In this document: one piece after another, positions 51,220 to 60,217 of the stretch
How positions within the stretch are numbered: position 1 is the first letter of the stretch
How the letters are laid out: every line of letters begins with the position of its first letter
Assembly (NCBI RefSeq): GCF_042668085.1
Contig: NZ_JBHVBO010000001.1
Location: 1-64,000 of the forward strand
DNA length: 64,000 nt
DNA from: Isoptericola sp042668085
GTDB taxonomy: Bacteria; Actinomycetota; Actinomycetes; Actinomycetales; Cellulomonadaceae
Direction: 5' to 3'
Position numbers and translations under genes: made by a program
The notes under the pieces: model-generated
The model's input: only the letters and a program-made list of their open reading frames with translations
Databases searched by the model: none
What the model was told of the DNA's origin: nothing

Positions 51220-52209
51220 ATGACCACCGGGACCGGAGACAGCACAGCACCGAGCACGCCCGCGAACCCCCCGACGCTGCGCGACGTCGTCGCCGCCCTC
51301 GAGGACCTCTACCCGCCGTCGACCGCGGAGGGCTGGGACGCGGTCGGCCTGGTGGTCGGCGACCCCGCGGCGCCCGTGCGCAGGATCCTCTTCGCCGTCG
51401 ACCCGGTGGCCGCCGTGGTCGACGAGGCGATCGACTGGGGCGCGGACCTGCTGGTCACGCACCACCCGCTGTTCCTGCGGCCCGTGCACTCGGTCGCGGC
51501 CACGACGTTCAAGGGCGACGTGGTGCACCGGCTGCTGCGCGCGGGCTGCGGGCTGTACGTGGCGCACACCAACGCCGACGCCGCCCCGCGCGGCGTCGCG
51601 GACGCGCTCGCGGACCTCGTCGGCATCACCGACCGCCGCCCGCTCGTCGTCGGGGACGACGGCGCCGGGGACGGTGCCGGTCCGGTGCGCGGCATCGGCC
51701 GGGTCGGCCGGCTCGCGGAACCCACGACGCTGGGGGCGTTCGCCGAGCGCGTCGCGGCCGTGCTGCCGGCGACGGCGCAGGGCGTGCGCGTGGCCGGCGA
51801 CCTGGAGGCCCCGGTCGCCACCGCCGCCGTGGTGGGCGGCTCCGGGGACTCGCTGTTCGACGCTGTCCGCGCCGCCGCCGTTGACGTGTACGTCACCGCC
51901 GACCTGCGCCACCACCCCGCCTCGGAGCTGCGGGAGCGGGCCGACTTCGAGGCCGGCGCCGCCGGCGGGGCGGCGACGCCCTTCCTCGTGGACGTGGCCC
52001 ACTTCGCGAGCGAGTGGCCGTGGCTCGAGTACGCCGCCGAGGACGTCGTCGCGCGCCTCGGGGAGACGGCCGGAGGGCTGGGCGACGGGGGGACCGGGGA
52101 CGGTTCCGGAGAAGGTACGGTGACCACGAGGGTGAGCACGATCGGCACCGACCCGTGGACCGCGCGGGTGGCGAGCACCGTGCGCGAGACCGACCGCCCC
52201 ACCAGCTGA
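51220..52209 (+). CDS. Nif3-like dinuclear metal centre protein
   Basis: A 329-residue YbgI/Nif3 protein. Metal ligands are suggested by LVTHHPLFLRPV near 87 and AHTNADAA near 117 in the N-terminal half and HFASEWPWLE near 263 late in the chain. It forms a hexameric toroid in homologues and has been linked to GTP cyclohydrolase-like or hydrolase activity, not proven here. It is the first of a conserved actinobacterial trio with the zinc-ribbon and phosphatase genes. Confidence 0.9.
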   Translation: MTTGTGDSTAPSTPANPPTLRDVVAALEDLYPPSTAEGWDAVGLVVGDPAAPVRRILFAVDPVAAVVDEAIDWGADLLVTHHPLFLRPVHSVAATTFKGDVVHRLLRAGCGLYVAHTNADAAPRGVADALADLVGITDRRPLVVGDDGAGDGAGPVRGIGRVGRLAEPTTLGAFAERVAAVLPATAQGVRVAGDLEAPVATAAVVGGSGDSLFDAVRAAAVDVYVTADLRHHPASELRERADFEAGAAGGAATPFLVDVAHFASEWPWLEYAAEDVVARLGETAGGLGDGGTGDGSGEGTVTTRVSTIGTDPWTARVASTVRETDRPTS

Positions 52210-52230
52210 ATCACTGCGAGAGGACCGCCC

Positions 52231-52980
52231 GTGGCCACTGCACCCCCCGAGGACCAGCGCCGACTGCTCGAGGTCCAGGCCCTCGACACGAGGCTGCAGC
52301 AGCTCGTCCACCAGCGCCGCAACCACCCGGCGCTGGCGACCATCGCGGAGCTCGACGGCCGCATCGGCGACCTGCACACCTCGCTCGTCGACTCGCGCAC
52401 CGCCGTGGCCGACCTCGAGCGGGAGCTCGCCAAGGCGGAGTCCGACGTCGCCCAGGTGCGCACCCGCGCCGAGCGCGACCAGCAGAAGCTCGACTCCGGC
52501 GCCCTGTCGGCGAAGGACTCCCAGGCCCTGGTGAGCGAGCTCGAGTCCCTCGCGCGCCGCCAGTCGGTCCTGGAGGACGCCGAGATCGAGGTCATGGAGC
52601 GCCTCGAGGCGCACCAGGGCTCGCTGGCCGAGGTGGAGTCGGCGCACGCCGAGCTCGAGGCCGCCAAGGCGAAGGCCACCTCCGAGCGGGACGAGGCCTG
52701 GGCCGAGATCAACGCGACCGGGTCGAAGGTCAAGGCGGAGCGCGAGGCGGCCGCGGCCGGCCTCGACGCCGGCCTGGTCGCCCTGTACGACAAGCTGCGC
52801 GCGCAGCTCGGCGGCGTCGGCGCCGCGGCGCTGCGCGGCGGCCGCTGCGAGGGGTGCCGCCTCGACCTCAACCCCGGCGACCTCGCCGCCGCCAAGGCGG
52901 CCGCGCCGGAGCAGGTCGTGCGCTGCGAGGAGTGCGGCCGCATCCTCGTGCGCCTGCCGGACGACGGCGCCACGGCCTGA
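52231..52980 (+). CDS. Coiled-coil zinc-ribbon protein (CdsZ-like)
   Basis: A 249-residue protein. Residues about 5-185 form long coiled coils (ELDGRIGDLHTSL; SLARRQSVLEDAEIEVMERL). The C-terminal zinc ribbon has four Cys: CEGCRLDL near 207 and CEECGRILVR near 230. Homologues share this order between Nif3 and a phosphatase/RNase H gene. It starts with GTG at 52231, and its TGA overlaps the ATG of the next gene by one base. Confidence 0.88.
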   Translation: MATAPPEDQRRLLEVQALDTRLQQLVHQRRNHPALATIAELDGRIGDLHTSLVDSRTAVADLERELAKAESDVAQVRTRAERDQQKLDSGALSAKDSQALVSELESLARRQSVLEDAEIEVMERLEAHQGSLAEVESAHAELEAAKAKATSERDEAWAEINATGSKVKAEREAAAAGLDAGLVALYDKLRAQLGGVGAAALRGGRCEGCRLDLNPGDLAAAKAAAPEQVVRCEECGRILVRLPDDGATA

Positions 52981-53675
52981 TGGCCCGACCGTCCGGAGCG
53001 AGCCCCGCGGCGGGCGCGGACCTGCGCACCGTCGTGCTCGTCCGGCACGGCGTGACGGAACTGACCGAGGCGCGCGCCTACTCGGGCGGCGGCGTCCCCG
53101 GGCCGGCGCTGACGTCGCGGGGGCGCACCCAGGCCGCGCGCGCCGCGGACGCCGTCTTCCGCATCGGCAAGGACCTGTGGCCGGACCTGCCGCGAGTCGG
53201 CGCCCTCGTCGCCTCGCCCCTGGTGCGCACGCTCGAGACCGCGGCTGCCGTCGGGCGCCGCACCGGGCAGCACGTGCGACCGGACGACCGGTTCGCCGAG
53301 TGCGTGTTCGGCGACTGGGAGGGCCTCACCCCCGACGCGATCGCCGGCGGTTGGCCCGAGGAGTTCGCCGCCTGGGCCACGACGGGTACCGACCGTCCGC
53401 CCGGCGGCGAGTCGTACGCCGACGTGGGCGAGCGGGCGTGGGCCGGGCTGCGCGACGTCGTCACCGCGACGGAGCCGGGCGCCGCGACCGTCGTCGTCGC
53501 GCACACCGTGACGATCCGCGCCCTGGCGGGGCGGTCGCTCGGCGCGCCGGTGTCGTCGTGGCGCCTGCTGCGGGTGCCGCCCTGCTCGCTGACCGTGCTG
53601 CGCTACGGGCTCGGGGAAGAAGGCGAGCCCGCGCTCGCGGAGGTCACCGCGGCGGGCTTCCCGACCGACGGCTGA
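52980..53675 (+). CDS. Histidine phosphatase-family protein
   Basis: A 231-residue phosphatase with the RHG motif VLVRHGVTE near 20 (phosphorylated His), the second Arg in SPLVRTLETA near 80, FGDWEG, and the second His in VVVAHTVTIRAL near 177. In actinobacteria such enzymes include CobC-like phosphatases fused or adjacent to RNase HI; no RNase H domain is present here. TGATG overlap with the zinc-ribbon gene indicates coupled translation. Confidence 0.9.
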   Translation: MARPSGASPAAGADLRTVVLVRHGVTELTEARAYSGGGVPGPALTSRGRTQAARAADAVFRIGKDLWPDLPRVGALVASPLVRTLETAAAVGRRTGQHVRPDDRFAECVFGDWEGLTPDAIAGGWPEEFAAWATTGTDRPPGGESYADVGERAWAGLRDVVTATEPGAATVVVAHTVTIRALAGRSLGAPVSSWRLLRVPPCSLTVLRYGLGEEGEPALAEVTAAGFPTDG

Positions 53676-53690
53676 GCCTGCCCGGCGACG

Positions 53691-54044
53691 TCAGCGCTTC
53701 GAGGGCTTCGGTGGCTTCGGTGGCTTCGGCGGTAGTGCGAGCGCGAGGTCCACGCCGCGGTCGACCCACGCGCAGCGCGTCGTCGTCCGAGGTGACGGCG
53801 GGACCCACCACGACCGTGCCGCGCATGGTGCGCTCGCCCATCCTCATCTCGTGCGCGCCGTCGGCGAGTGCCTGCGCGTGACCGCCCGTGCCGACGTGCA
53901 CCATGAGCTCGTCGTCGCCCACACCGACGGCCATGTGGGTGTTCACCATGAATGCGACGCCCCGAACATCTGCCGCTCGACGAACGGCGCGCGCTCGCCG
54001 ACGGCGTCGCGGACGCGGGCGGCGAGGTCCTGGTCGTAGGCCAT
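53691..54044 (-). pseudogene. TfoX/Sxy N-terminal domain protein with frameshifts
   Basis: It begins MAYDQDLAARVRDAVGERAP and RQMFG, continues in another frame with VAFMVNTHMAVGVGDDELMVHVG, and in a third with WVDRGVDLALALPPKPPKPP. Replacing one G near 53955 and two bases near 53788 restores a normal TfoX N-domain protein of about 118 residues. Either recent pseudogenisation or sequence error in GC runs explains this. Confidence 0.8.
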
Positions 54045-54082
54045 GCGGACCAGTGTGCGCCGGGTAGGGGGCGTCCCGCCCG

Positions 54083-54919
54083 TCAGGCGATGACGACCTC
54101 GAGGGTGCTGGGGCCGCGGCGGGTGGCGGCGTCGTGCAGGGTGGCCTCGACCATCCGGTACGACAGGCCCGTGCCGACCTCCGTGCCGATGACCTGCCCG
54201 TCGAGCTCGCGGGCGGCGTCGAGCAGCTCCGCGGCGCTGGTGGGCGCGGGGCCGGAGCGGCGCAGCAGGTGGCCGGTGAGCACGCCGCGCGTGTGCTTGG
54301 CGTTGTGCGAGACGACGGCGCGCTTCCCGTCCGTCTCGCGCACGACGCGGACGGTGACCCAGTCCGCGGCCGCGTCGCCGGTGGTGGCCGGCTTCCAGGC
54401 GGCGAGGTACGCGGCCGACCGGCAGTCGACGACGACGTCGCCCGCGGCGCGGGCGTCGAGGGCGGCGGCCAGGTGCGGCCGCCACGCGGTGGCGAGCTTG
54501 CCGACTCCGGGCAGGTCGACGCCCATCGAGAGGCGGTACGCGGGGATGCGGTCGGCGGGGGAGACGGCGCCCCACAGGCCCGAGAAGACGCGGACGTCGT
54601 CGGCGGCACGCCGGGCGGCGTCCGCGGGCAGCTCGGCGAGGCCGGCCGCCGCGTAGAGGACGCCGGTGTAGACGTGGGCGGCGGGCGCCGTCGGTGCGTC
54701 CTTGAGCTCGGTGTTGCGTGCGACCTCCGCACCGAGCGACGCGCCCACCCCGAGGATCTCGGTCGCGTCCGGCCGCACGCTCACCGCAGCGAGGGCGTCG
54801 AGCACGGCCAGCCGCTGCGCGGTGAGCTGCTGCGCCCCCGTGAGGCCTTCGAGGTCGACGGGAGCGGCGCCGGCTGGCGCGGGCGTCTTGCCCTCGGAGG
54901 GCGGCAGGCAGATCAGCAC
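54083..54919 (-). CDS. yaaA: YaaA-family peroxide stress protein
   Basis: A 278-residue DUF328/YaaA protein. The N-terminus LICLPPSEGKTPAP and the late VSHNAKHTRGVLTGHLL (family K-H/R-G region) are diagnostic. Homologues lower free iron under peroxide stress and bind DNA. Length is normal for actinobacterial members. It ends 39 bases from the TfoX-like gene on the same strand. Confidence 0.87.
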   Translation of the reverse strand: MLICLPPSEGKTPAPAGAAPVDLEGLTGAQQLTAQRLAVLDALAAVSVRPDATEILGVGASLGAEVARNTELKDAPTAPAAHVYTGVLYAAAGLAELPADAARRAADDVRVFSGLWGAVSPADRIPAYRLSMGVDLPGVGKLATAWRPHLAAALDARAAGDVVVDCRSAAYLAAWKPATTGDAAADWVTVRVVRETDGKRAVVSHNAKHTRGVLTGHLLRRSGPAPTSAAELLDAARELDGQVIGTEVGTGLSYRMVEATLHDAATRRGPSTLEVVIA

Positions 54920-55018
54920 CCGGACACCCTAGTCGCGGGCGTCGCCCCGCCGCGGTGAGGTCGGTCACCGGCGCCGGGTGCGGGCAGGGTCGGGGCGGAG
55001 GGTCAGCGGGGCGGCGGG

Positions 55019-56212
55019 TCAGCGGGGTGCGCTGACGGGCTCGTCCCAGTCGACGCGGTAGTCCGTGACCCAGTCGTGCGTGCGACGGGTGGCGGCCCGG
55101 CCCACGAGGGGCAGGATGACGCGGTCGCGCAGGGTCCGGGTGACCACGCCGGGGATCTTGAGGTTCGACGTGCGCTTCGCCTGCGCGACGAGCCGCTCTA
55201 CCCGGCGGCGGCGCAGCGCCTCGAAGGCGGCGAGCGCGGCGGCGGGGTCGCCGAGGTCGCGGACGCAGCGCGCCAGGACGAGGCCGTCCTCGACCGCCAG
55301 GGACGCGCCCTGGCCGGAGGTGGGGGAGATCGCGTGCGCGGCGTCGCCCACGAGACCGATCGGGCCGCGGTGCCAGACCGGGACCTGCGGGAGGTCGCGG
55401 GTGCTCCAGGGGCCGTCGATCGTGGGGGTCGCGTCGATCAGGGCGAGCGCGGGCGAGTCGTCGTCGGCGAAGAGGCACCGCAGCTCGGCGCGCCACGCCT
55501 CCGGTGTCCACGCCGCCAGGTCGGCGTCGGACGGCTCCGCGGGCTGCGGCACGTTGGCGAACCACCACACGTCGCCGGGCCCTCTGCGGACGAAGGCGAA
55601 GAACGCCTGCCGCCCGAACACCATGGTGAAGACGCCGTCCTCGCCGGGGACGTCGACGCCCGTGGCGTAGCCGCCGCTGTTGAGCAGCCCCGTGTAGCGC
55701 GGGGGAGGGGCGTCCGGGTCGAGGAGGCGGCGCGTGCGGGAGCGGAGCCCGTCGGCCCCCACCAGGAGGTCGGCCGTGGCGGTGGTGCCGTCGGCGAACG
55801 CCGCGGTGACGCGGCCGTCGGCCCCGACCGCGGCGTCGACGAGCCGCTTGCCGTGCTCGACGGCGATGCCGCGCCGGGCGGCGGCGTCGCGCAGGGCGGC
55901 GTACAGGTCGGCGCGCCGCACCGTCTGGCTGCGCAGCCCGCCGCCGGGCGCGGACTGCGGGACGGTGGCCAGCAGCCGCCCCGCGGCGTTGCGCATCTGC
56001 ATGGTGGGGGTGTCGAAGCCCCCGAGGTCGGCATGGTCCACGCCGAGCACCCCGAGCGCGTGCAGCCCGTTGGGCGCCACGGTGAGGAACGAGCCGGCGT
56101 CGTCCGCGGACCGGTCGTAGGCCTCGACGACGCGGACGTCGAGGCCGGCCTTGCGGAGTGCCATGGCGGTCGCCGGCCCGGCGACGCCACCTCCGATCAC
56201 GAGTGCATCCAT
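55019..56212 (-). CDS. FAD-dependent aromatic-type monooxygenase
   Basis: A 397-residue group A flavin hydroxylase with FAD-binding IGGGVAGPATAMAL at the N-terminus, the DG motif ADLLVGADGLRSRTR near 150, and the second FAD motif GLVGDAAHAISPTSGQGAS near 287-305. It hydroxylates an aromatic or polyketide-like compound using NAD(P)H. It is divergent from a PadR regulator across 66 bases, the typical arrangement for inducible detoxification of phenolic compounds. Confidence 0.87.
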   Translation of the reverse strand: MDALVIGGGVAGPATAMALRKAGLDVRVVEAYDRSADDAGSFLTVAPNGLHALGVLGVDHADLGGFDTPTMQMRNAAGRLLATVPQSAPGGGLRSQTVRRADLYAALRDAAARRGIAVEHGKRLVDAAVGADGRVTAAFADGTTATADLLVGADGLRSRTRRLLDPDAPPPRYTGLLNSGGYATGVDVPGEDGVFTMVFGRQAFFAFVRRGPGDVWWFANVPQPAEPSDADLAAWTPEAWRAELRCLFADDDSPALALIDATPTIDGPWSTRDLPQVPVWHRGPIGLVGDAAHAISPTSGQGASLAVEDGLVLARCVRDLGDPAAALAAFEALRRRRVERLVAQAKRTSNLKIPGVVTRTLRDRVILPLVGRAATRRTHDWVTDYRVDWDEPVSAPR

Positions 56213-56278
56213 GACGCCACCATAAAATGGCTAACCATAAGTTGGCAAGGGGATCGGGCGCGGCCGTAGGCTGTGCCC
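56213..56278. promoter_or_regulatory. Divergent promoter region with PadR-operator-like dyads
   Basis: This AT-rich gap contains CCATAAAATGG (56220-56230) and the nearby overlapping ATGG-CTAA-CCAT (56227-56238). The dyads lie between the two start codons, where PadR would repress both genes until an inducer binds. Confidence 0.5.
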
Positions 56279-56890
56279 GTGACCGACCGACCGCGCTCGC
56301 CGCTCGCGATGGTGCTGCTCGCGCTCCTCGCCGAGGAGCCGATGCACGCGTACCGGATGCAGCGCCTGCTCAAGACCCGCCAGAAGGACGCCGTCGTCAA
56401 CGTGGCGCGGAGCAACAGCGTCTACCAGGCGCTCGACCGCCTCGAGCGCGACGGGTACGTCGCCGTGCACGAGAAGGTCGCCGCCGACTCGGCGCCGGCC
56501 AGGGTCGTCTACGCCCTCACCGACGCGGGCCGCGAGGTGCTCTGGCGATGGATGGACGCGGCGCTGGTCGCGCCCGCGCGGGAGTTCCCGGAGTTCCGCG
56601 CCGTGCTCGCGGTGGTCTCCCTGCACGCGCCCGGCCTGGTCGCGGACCGGCTCGAGGAGCGGGCCGCGAACCTCGAGGCGATCCTCGAGAAGGCCGCCGC
56701 GGAGGACGAGCTCATGGCCCGGATGGGCCTGCCGCGCGTGCTCATGCTCGAGCAGGAGCACCTCGTCGCGGTGACCGCCGCCGAGCTCGCCTGGGTGCGC
56801 GGCGTGGTGGACGACCTGCGGTCCGGGGCGCTCACGTGGGACGCCGAGCAGATGCGTGCGACGAGCGCGCGGCACGAGGGCGACGTCTGA
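56279..56890 (+). CDS. PadR-family transcriptional regulator
   Basis: A 203-residue repressor. The N-terminal winged helix (MVLLALLAEEPMHAYRMQRLL; SVYQALDRLERDGYV) and the C-terminal coiled-coil dimerisation helices are typical of PadR subfamily 2. It starts with GTG at 56279 (in frame GTG at 56273 also possible). Divergent from the FAD monooxygenase gene, which it presumably controls. Confidence 0.88.
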   Translation: MTDRPRSPLAMVLLALLAEEPMHAYRMQRLLKTRQKDAVVNVARSNSVYQALDRLERDGYVAVHEKVAADSAPARVVYALTDAGREVLWRWMDAALVAPAREFPEFRAVLAVVSLHAPGLVADRLEERAANLEAILEKAAAEDELMARMGLPRVLMLEQEHLVAVTAAELAWVRGVVDDLRSGALTWDAEQMRATSARHEGDV

Positions 56891-56967
56891 CCCGGACGCC
56901 CCCGCCACGTCCACCAGGTGGGACCCGACCGTGACGCGGGTCGCCGGCTCCGCTAGCGTCCCCGGGC

Positions 56968-57351
56968 ATGGTCCAGGTGAAGATCTACGGCAACCGCCGG
57001 GTGTGGGGTCAGCGGCGCACGGAGGTCTCCGACGCGCTGCACGCGGCGCTGGTCGGGGCCTGGCAGATCCCCGAGGACAAGCGGTTCCACCGGTTCCTGC
57101 TGCTCGACGACGGTGACCTCGTCGCCCCGCGCTCGGACGACTACCTGATGATCGAGATCGTCGCCTTCGCCGGCCGCACGCGGGAGGCCAAGCGCGAGCT
57201 GATCCGCCGCGTGTACGACGACGTCGCGCCGTCGCTGGGCGTCGCGCCGGACGACGTCGAACTCGTCGTGATCGAGTCGCCCGCCGAGAGCTGGGGCATC
57301 CGCGGCCGGTCCGGCGACGAGCTGGCCCTGAGCTACAAGGTCGACGTGTGA
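56968..57351 (+). CDS. Tautomerase-family protein
   Basis: A 127-residue protein with a 4-OT-like beta-alpha-beta repeat (VQVKIYGNRRVW; EIVAFAGRTREAKRELIRRVY; VELVVIESPAESWGIRG). The catalytic Pro1 of classical tautomerases is absent because the chain starts MVQVK, so catalysis is uncertain. It is separated from the PadR gene by 77 bases and precedes rnpB. Confidence 0.75.
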   Translation: MVQVKIYGNRRVWGQRRTEVSDALHAALVGAWQIPEDKRFHRFLLLDDGDLVAPRSDDYLMIEIVAFAGRTREAKRELIRRVYDDVAPSLGVAPDDVELVVIESPAESWGIRGRSGDELALSYKVDV

Positions 57352-57402
57352 CCGTACCGACGTGGGCGTCCGACCGGCTCGACCGCGCATAGACTGTGCG
57401 AC

Positions 57403-57798
57403 GCGGACGAGTCGGTCGGACGGTCGCGTCGGCGGTGCTCTCGGGCGCCGTCGCCGAGGAACGTCCGGGCTCCGAAGGGCGAGGTGGTGGCTAACGGCCA
57501 CCCGGGGTGACCCGCGGGACAGTGCCACAGAAAGCAGACCGCCGTCGCCGGGCGACCGGTGGCGGTAAGGGTGAAACGGTGGTGTAAGAGACCACCAGCG
57601 CGGCCGGTGACGGTCGTGGCTCGGTAAACCCCACCTGGAGCAAGGTCAGACAGGGAGCGTTCGAGGGTTGCCCGCCCGATGCTCCCGGGTAGACCGCTCG
57701 AGCCCTGCGGCAACGCAGGGCCTAGATGGATGACCGTCGCCCGCGCCCGGGCAACCGGGCGCGGGAACAGAACCCGGCGTACAGACCGGCTCGTCCGC
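57403..57798 (+). ncRNA. rnpB: RNase P RNA (type A)
   Basis: The 5' GCGGACGAG (57403-57411) pairs with 3' CTCGTCCGC (57790-57798) as helix P1. Conserved blocks are present: GAGGAACGTCCGGGCTCC (CRI), GGGTGACCCGCGGGACAGTG and CCACAGAAAGCAGACCGCC (CRII/III), GGTAAGGGTGAAACGGTG, GGTAAACCCCACCTGGAGC (CRIV) and AGATGGATGACCGTCGCC (CRV). About 396 nt, normal for actinobacteria. It processes pre-tRNA 5' ends. Confidence 0.97.
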
Positions 57799-57823
57799 AC
57801 GTTCCGCCCGGGCCGGCCGTCGG

Positions 57824-58663
57824 TCAGGCCGCGGAGGGCTCCGGCCTGGCGGCGTGCTCGAGGGCCCAGCCGAGGGCGCGGTCGGCGACGTCCTCCCAGC
57901 CCGGGGCGGCGCAGGTCCAGTGGTCCCGGCCTTCGAGCTCGACGTACTCCGTGACGGCCGGGGACTTCTCCCAGTGCTTGGCGTTCGACCGGTTCACCGA
58001 CGGGGGCATGATGTGGTCGAGCTCGCCGGCGATGAAGAGCAGGGGCGCGCGGTCGGTGCTGAAGTCCACCCAGGTCTCCTGGTGGCCGGGCTTGACGTTG
58101 GCGATCAGGCCGTAGTCCCAGATCCAGCGGCCGGGGGCCGGGATCGCGTAGCGCTCCCAGACCGCACGCGACTCCTCCTCCGAGAGCGTGTTGGTGAACG
58201 CGTAGTGGAATTCCTCGGGGGTGAACGCGACGGCGCGGTGCCGGTTCGCGGGGTTCTTCAGCGCGGGGAAGAGCGACCTCGCCTGCGAGGGCGGGTTGAC
58301 GCGGACCCCCTCGGGAGGGGCCGAGTCGACGACCACCCCGGCGGCCCCCAGACCGCGCGCGAGGAGGATCTGGGGGAGGGTGCCCCCGAAGGAGTGACCC
58401 ATGATGATCGGCGGCCGGTCCAGGCCCTCGATGACGCCGGCGAGGTGCTCGACGGTCTCCGGGACCGTCAGGTCGGCGATGACCTCCGGGTTCTCGCGGA
58501 GGGCCTCGACCTCGATCTCGAAGCCGGGGTAGGCGGGCGTGATGACGGTGAGGCCCTGGCGCTGGTAGTGCTGGACCCAGCCCTCCCAGCTGCGGGGCGT
58601 CATCCACAGTCCGTGGACGAGGACGATGGTGTCGGGCGCGGTCGTTCCGGTCGTGTCGCTCAT
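57824..58663 (-). CDS. Alpha/beta hydrolase
   Basis: A 279-residue serine hydrolase. The oxyanion region is VLVHGLWMTPRSW near 16, the nucleophile elbow GHSFGGTLPQ near 98, Asp in IAGELDHIMPP near 208 and His in GRDHWTCAAPGW near 245. It is close to esterase/haloalkane dehalogenase-like hydrolases annotated in actinobacteria. The ATG at 58663 was chosen because the fold begins there. Substrate unknown. Confidence 0.87.
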   Translation of the reverse strand: MSDTTGTTAPDTIVLVHGLWMTPRSWEGWVQHYQRQGLTVITPAYPGFEIEVEALRENPEVIADLTVPETVEHLAGVIEGLDRPPIIMGHSFGGTLPQILLARGLGAAGVVVDSAPPEGVRVNPPSQARSLFPALKNPANRHRAVAFTPEEFHYAFTNTLSEEESRAVWERYAIPAPGRWIWDYGLIANVKPGHQETWVDFSTDRAPLLFIAGELDHIMPPSVNRSNAKHWEKSPAVTEYVELEGRDHWTCAAPGWEDVADRALGWALEHAARPEPSAA

Positions 58664-58828
58664 GGCATGGCCTCTCGGGGTGGACGCCAAGGATCCGCGC
58701 GCAGCCGGTCGCGGTCGGTGTCGGGCGGGCGTGTCCGCTGCCCGGATCGTCAGGAGGCGTGCGTCGGTGCCGGCACGGATCAACCGTTAGGGAAGCGCTC
58801 CCACCATGGCTCGGCGGGACGCGAAAGT

Positions 58829-59560
58829 TCACCCGCGCGCAGGCCTGCGCCGATCGCCGCTCGTGGCGGTCGGCAGAAGGGCGCGCAGGTATCGCCGGCG
58901 GTAGAGCCGCTGGGCCACGAGGATCGCGGGGAATAACGCCCGCCACAGGCCTCGGCCGGGCCGGGTGAGGGCACGCAGCGTAAGGCGAACGGTCCCGTCG
59001 TCGTCGCGGTGGACGATGAAGGCCTCCTCTCCGGAGACGGGGTGGCCGTCGCCCACGGCGTCGTAGCCGAGCTCCCGGAGCCCCAGGTGGTGGCTCGCGA
59101 GCGTGACCACGTCGTCGCGCCCGCCCCCGGCTCGCTCCACGGCGGTGCGCACCGCCGCCACCTCGGACGGGGTGAGCCGGAACGCCGCGCTCGTCCCGGT
59201 GTCGTTGGCGTCCCAGACGAGCGCGCCGGTGTCGTCGGTCGCCGAACCGCCGATGCTGTGCGGCGCGAGCACCGTCGCGAGGCCGAGGTCCTCGTCGGAC
59301 CGAGGGTCGAGGGTGAGCGACGTGCTGCGCTGTCGGCCCGCGGCGAGGCGTGCCTCCGCGACGCGGACGGCGGCGCACGCTTCGTCGGGCCACTCCTCGT
59401 CCGAGAGCACGTCGATCTCCACCCGCTCTAGACGGTCTCGCTGAGCGCTCAGCGCCGCCCGGATCGCGGCCACCCGCGCTGCTCTCGAGGCGTCGTCCCG
59501 CACGGTGAACCAGGTGCCGTCGTCCCGAGGTGTCGCACGCACCCCGTCATGGTGCCGCAC
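58829..59560 (-). CDS. DUF1990-family protein
   Basis: A 243-residue protein. The C-terminal half (about 150-235) has the DUF1990 pattern SGEEAFIVHRDDDGTVRLTL and RALTRPGRGLWRALFPAIL followed by RRRYLRAL. The N-terminal part resembles a GNAT fragment (DEACAAVRVAEARLAAGR), but no acetyl-CoA loop is clear. The start codon is GTG at 59560 or 59542. Function unknown. Confidence 0.7.
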   Translation of the reverse strand: MRHHDGVRATPRDDGTWFTVRDDASRAARVAAIRAALSAQRDRLERVEIDVLSDEEWPDEACAAVRVAEARLAAGRQRSTSLTLDPRSDEDLGLATVLAPHSIGGSATDDTGALVWDANDTGTSAAFRLTPSEVAAVRTAVERAGGGRDDVVTLASHHLGLRELGYDAVGDGHPVSGEEAFIVHRDDDGTVRLTLRALTRPGRGLWRALFPAILVAQRLYRRRYLRALLPTATSGDRRRPARG

Positions 59561-59799
59561 GGGTGTGCCGAGCGTGCAGGCGGGCGTCGTGACAGGCTCG
59601 GGTCCGCCTCCCGGGCAGTGGTGCGGGGTCGAGCCGAGGGTTCCGCAGGTGTGAACGCTGCGTAAAGAGTTCCTATGCCGAGGTTCCGTTTCTGGTCGGC
59701 CCGGGTGTAACGTTGCCGCGTCGTGACAACGAGGTCGCGAGTCCGGATCGCAGCGCTCGAGACCGAGGCGCGCAGGGACGCAGGACGTGGGACGAAGGT
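59561..59799. other. Promoter-bearing gap between divergent genes
   Basis: No gene is seen. It separates the DUF1990 gene from the STAS gene; GTGTAACGTTG near 59705 may belong to the STAS promoter, but no confident boxes can be assigned. Confidence 0.3.
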
Positions 59800-60189
59800 G
59801 TGGCAGTGACTTTCACCGACGAGGCGCAGGCCGGGGGTATCGCCCTGGTGGAGCGGACCGACGTGAGCGTGGTGGACATGTGGGGCGAGATCGACATCGC
59901 CCTGCGCAACGAGGCGAGCGCAGCGCTCGCGAGGGCGTTCGAGCGCGACCTTCCCGTCGTCGTCGACACGTCGCGGGTGACGTTCATCGACTCCGCCGGG
60001 GTCGCCTTCCTCGTCCAGCTCTGCCGGATCGGGCGCGACGAGGGTCTGCGGGTGTCGCTGCACCGGCCGCCGGCCGCGGTGCTCGACGTGCTGCGCATGC
60101 TCGACCTCGACGTGGGCGAGGACGCGAACCTCCTCGACCGACCTGCGACCCCGACGGCGCCCGCCGCCCCGCACAGCCTCGCCGGCTGA
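59800..60189 (+). CDS. STAS-domain anti-sigma factor antagonist
   Basis: A 129-residue protein with the STAS core VSVVDMWGEIDIALRN near 22-37 and the phosphorylation-site region DTSRVTFIDSAGVAFLVQL near 57-75 (Ser in DSAG). It would be dephosphorylated under stress to bind an anti-sigma kinase and free a sigma factor. No partner kinase is adjacent. GTG at 59800 or 59806. Confidence 0.87.
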   Translation: MAVTFTDEAQAGGIALVERTDVSVVDMWGEIDIALRNEASAALARAFERDLPVVVDTSRVTFIDSAGVAFLVQLCRIGRDEGLRVSLHRPPAAVLDVLRMLDLDVGEDANLLDRPATPTAPAAPHSLAG

Positions 60190-60217
60190 GGGCGGACGAC
60201 GGAGCGAAAGCTGTGCG